NCBI GenBank assembly: GCA_022559845.1
Contig: CM040118.1
Coordinates: forward strand, 447,328,053 to 447,392,052
Direction of reading: 5' to 3'
DNA length: 64,000 nt
From: Amorphophallus konjac
Taxonomy: Eukaryota > Streptophyta > Magnoliopsida > Alismatales > Araceae
The notes beneath the pieces were generated by a model. It was not told where the DNA came from. It did not search any database and saw only the letters and a program-made list of their open reading frames with translations. Both the position numbers and the translations under genes were made by a program. Position 1 is the first letter of the stretch. Every line of letters begins with the position of its first letter. Of this stretch, positions 63,902-64,000 are shown in pieces.

Positions 63902-64000
63902 TGTTGATATTTATTTGTCTATCTTCTATCTTTCTTTTGAGGTTTGAAGAGTGATATGGTAAGATAACAAACAAACAATCAAAGACCTACTCAAACCTAT
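63902..64000 (-). repeat. Tat-B 5' LTR, first 99 bases
   Basis: Identical to 44561-44659. The remainder is outside the window. Confidence 0.95.

Larger units (their letters stand above)
44561..64000 (-). mobile_element. Tat-B: Tat-lineage Ty3/gypsy element with two opposite-strand genes, 5' LTR cut by window end
   Basis: 3' LTR 44561-46313, plus-strand PMD gene, plus-strand PMD-like gene, then minus-strand integrase, second RNase H, RT, protease, Gag, a primer-binding site matching Arg-tRNA, and the first 99 bases of the 5' LTR at 63902-64000. Those 99 bases are identical to 44561-44659. Gag-protease is open for 1470 codons, and there are only a few indels in pol. It lies inside the Gag of Tat-A (flank GGAGG). 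Confidence 0.93.

Overview
This window is nuclear DNA from a flowering plant with a repeat-rich genome. I see no host gene: essentially all 64 kb is LTR retrotransposon, nested like Russian dolls. Plant origin rests on a Sirevirus (copia) element, two chromodomain Ty3/gypsy elements, and Tat-lineage Ty3/gypsy elements that carry a second RNase H and genes of the plant mobile domain (PMD) type. The species cannot be told from the sequence.

Layout. (1) 1-10373: a SIRE-like copia element on the minus strand. Its 3' LTR (1-1804) is cut by the window edge and its 5' LTR is 8071-10351. The LTRs differ at about 20 of 1804 positions by eye, so it is young, but the first half of its RT is deleted. (2) 10374-16858: an old, stop-ridden chromovirus on the plus strand. 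The SIRE element sits in its gag. (3) 16859-17992: part of an LTR homologous to the Tat-A LTR (here Tat-D), inserted in the chromovirus. (4) 17993-27434: a Tekay/Del-type chromovirus on the plus strand, inserted in Tat-D, with many stops. (5) 27435-44560: Tat-A, minus strand, inserted in the right LTR of Tekay. (6) 44561 to the window end: Tat-B, minus strand, inserted in the gag of Tat-A. Tat-B is the best preserved element. The order of insertion is therefore chromovirus, Tat-D, Tekay, Tat-A, Tat-B, with SIRE a separate recent insertion into the chromovirus.

The most interesting part is the Tat pair. Each has Gag-protease-G-patch, then RT-RNase H, a second RNase H and integrase on the minus strand, and between pol and the 3' LTR two intron-containing genes on the opposite strand. 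One encodes a PMD protein with a coiled-coil tail, the other a PMD-like (DUF7745-like) protein. The exon structure of the PMD gene is conserved between the two elements, but the order of the two genes is swapped. In both Tat elements the gag-pro frame and the RT frame are joined by a -1 step that can only be taken across a run of 9 or 10 A, which looks like a conserved programmed frameshift site.

A second theme is short CpG-containing hairpins with 6-9 bp arms, arranged in arrays in the LTRs or non-coding parts of Tat-A, Tat-B, Tat-D and Tekay, with a related palindrome array in the SIRE LTR. Tekay and Tat-B even share the arm sequence (CGGTC...GACCG) although they are distant lineages. Stops across the older elements are mostly TAG or TGA at places explained by C-to-T or G-to-A change, as expected for methylated, silenced DNA.
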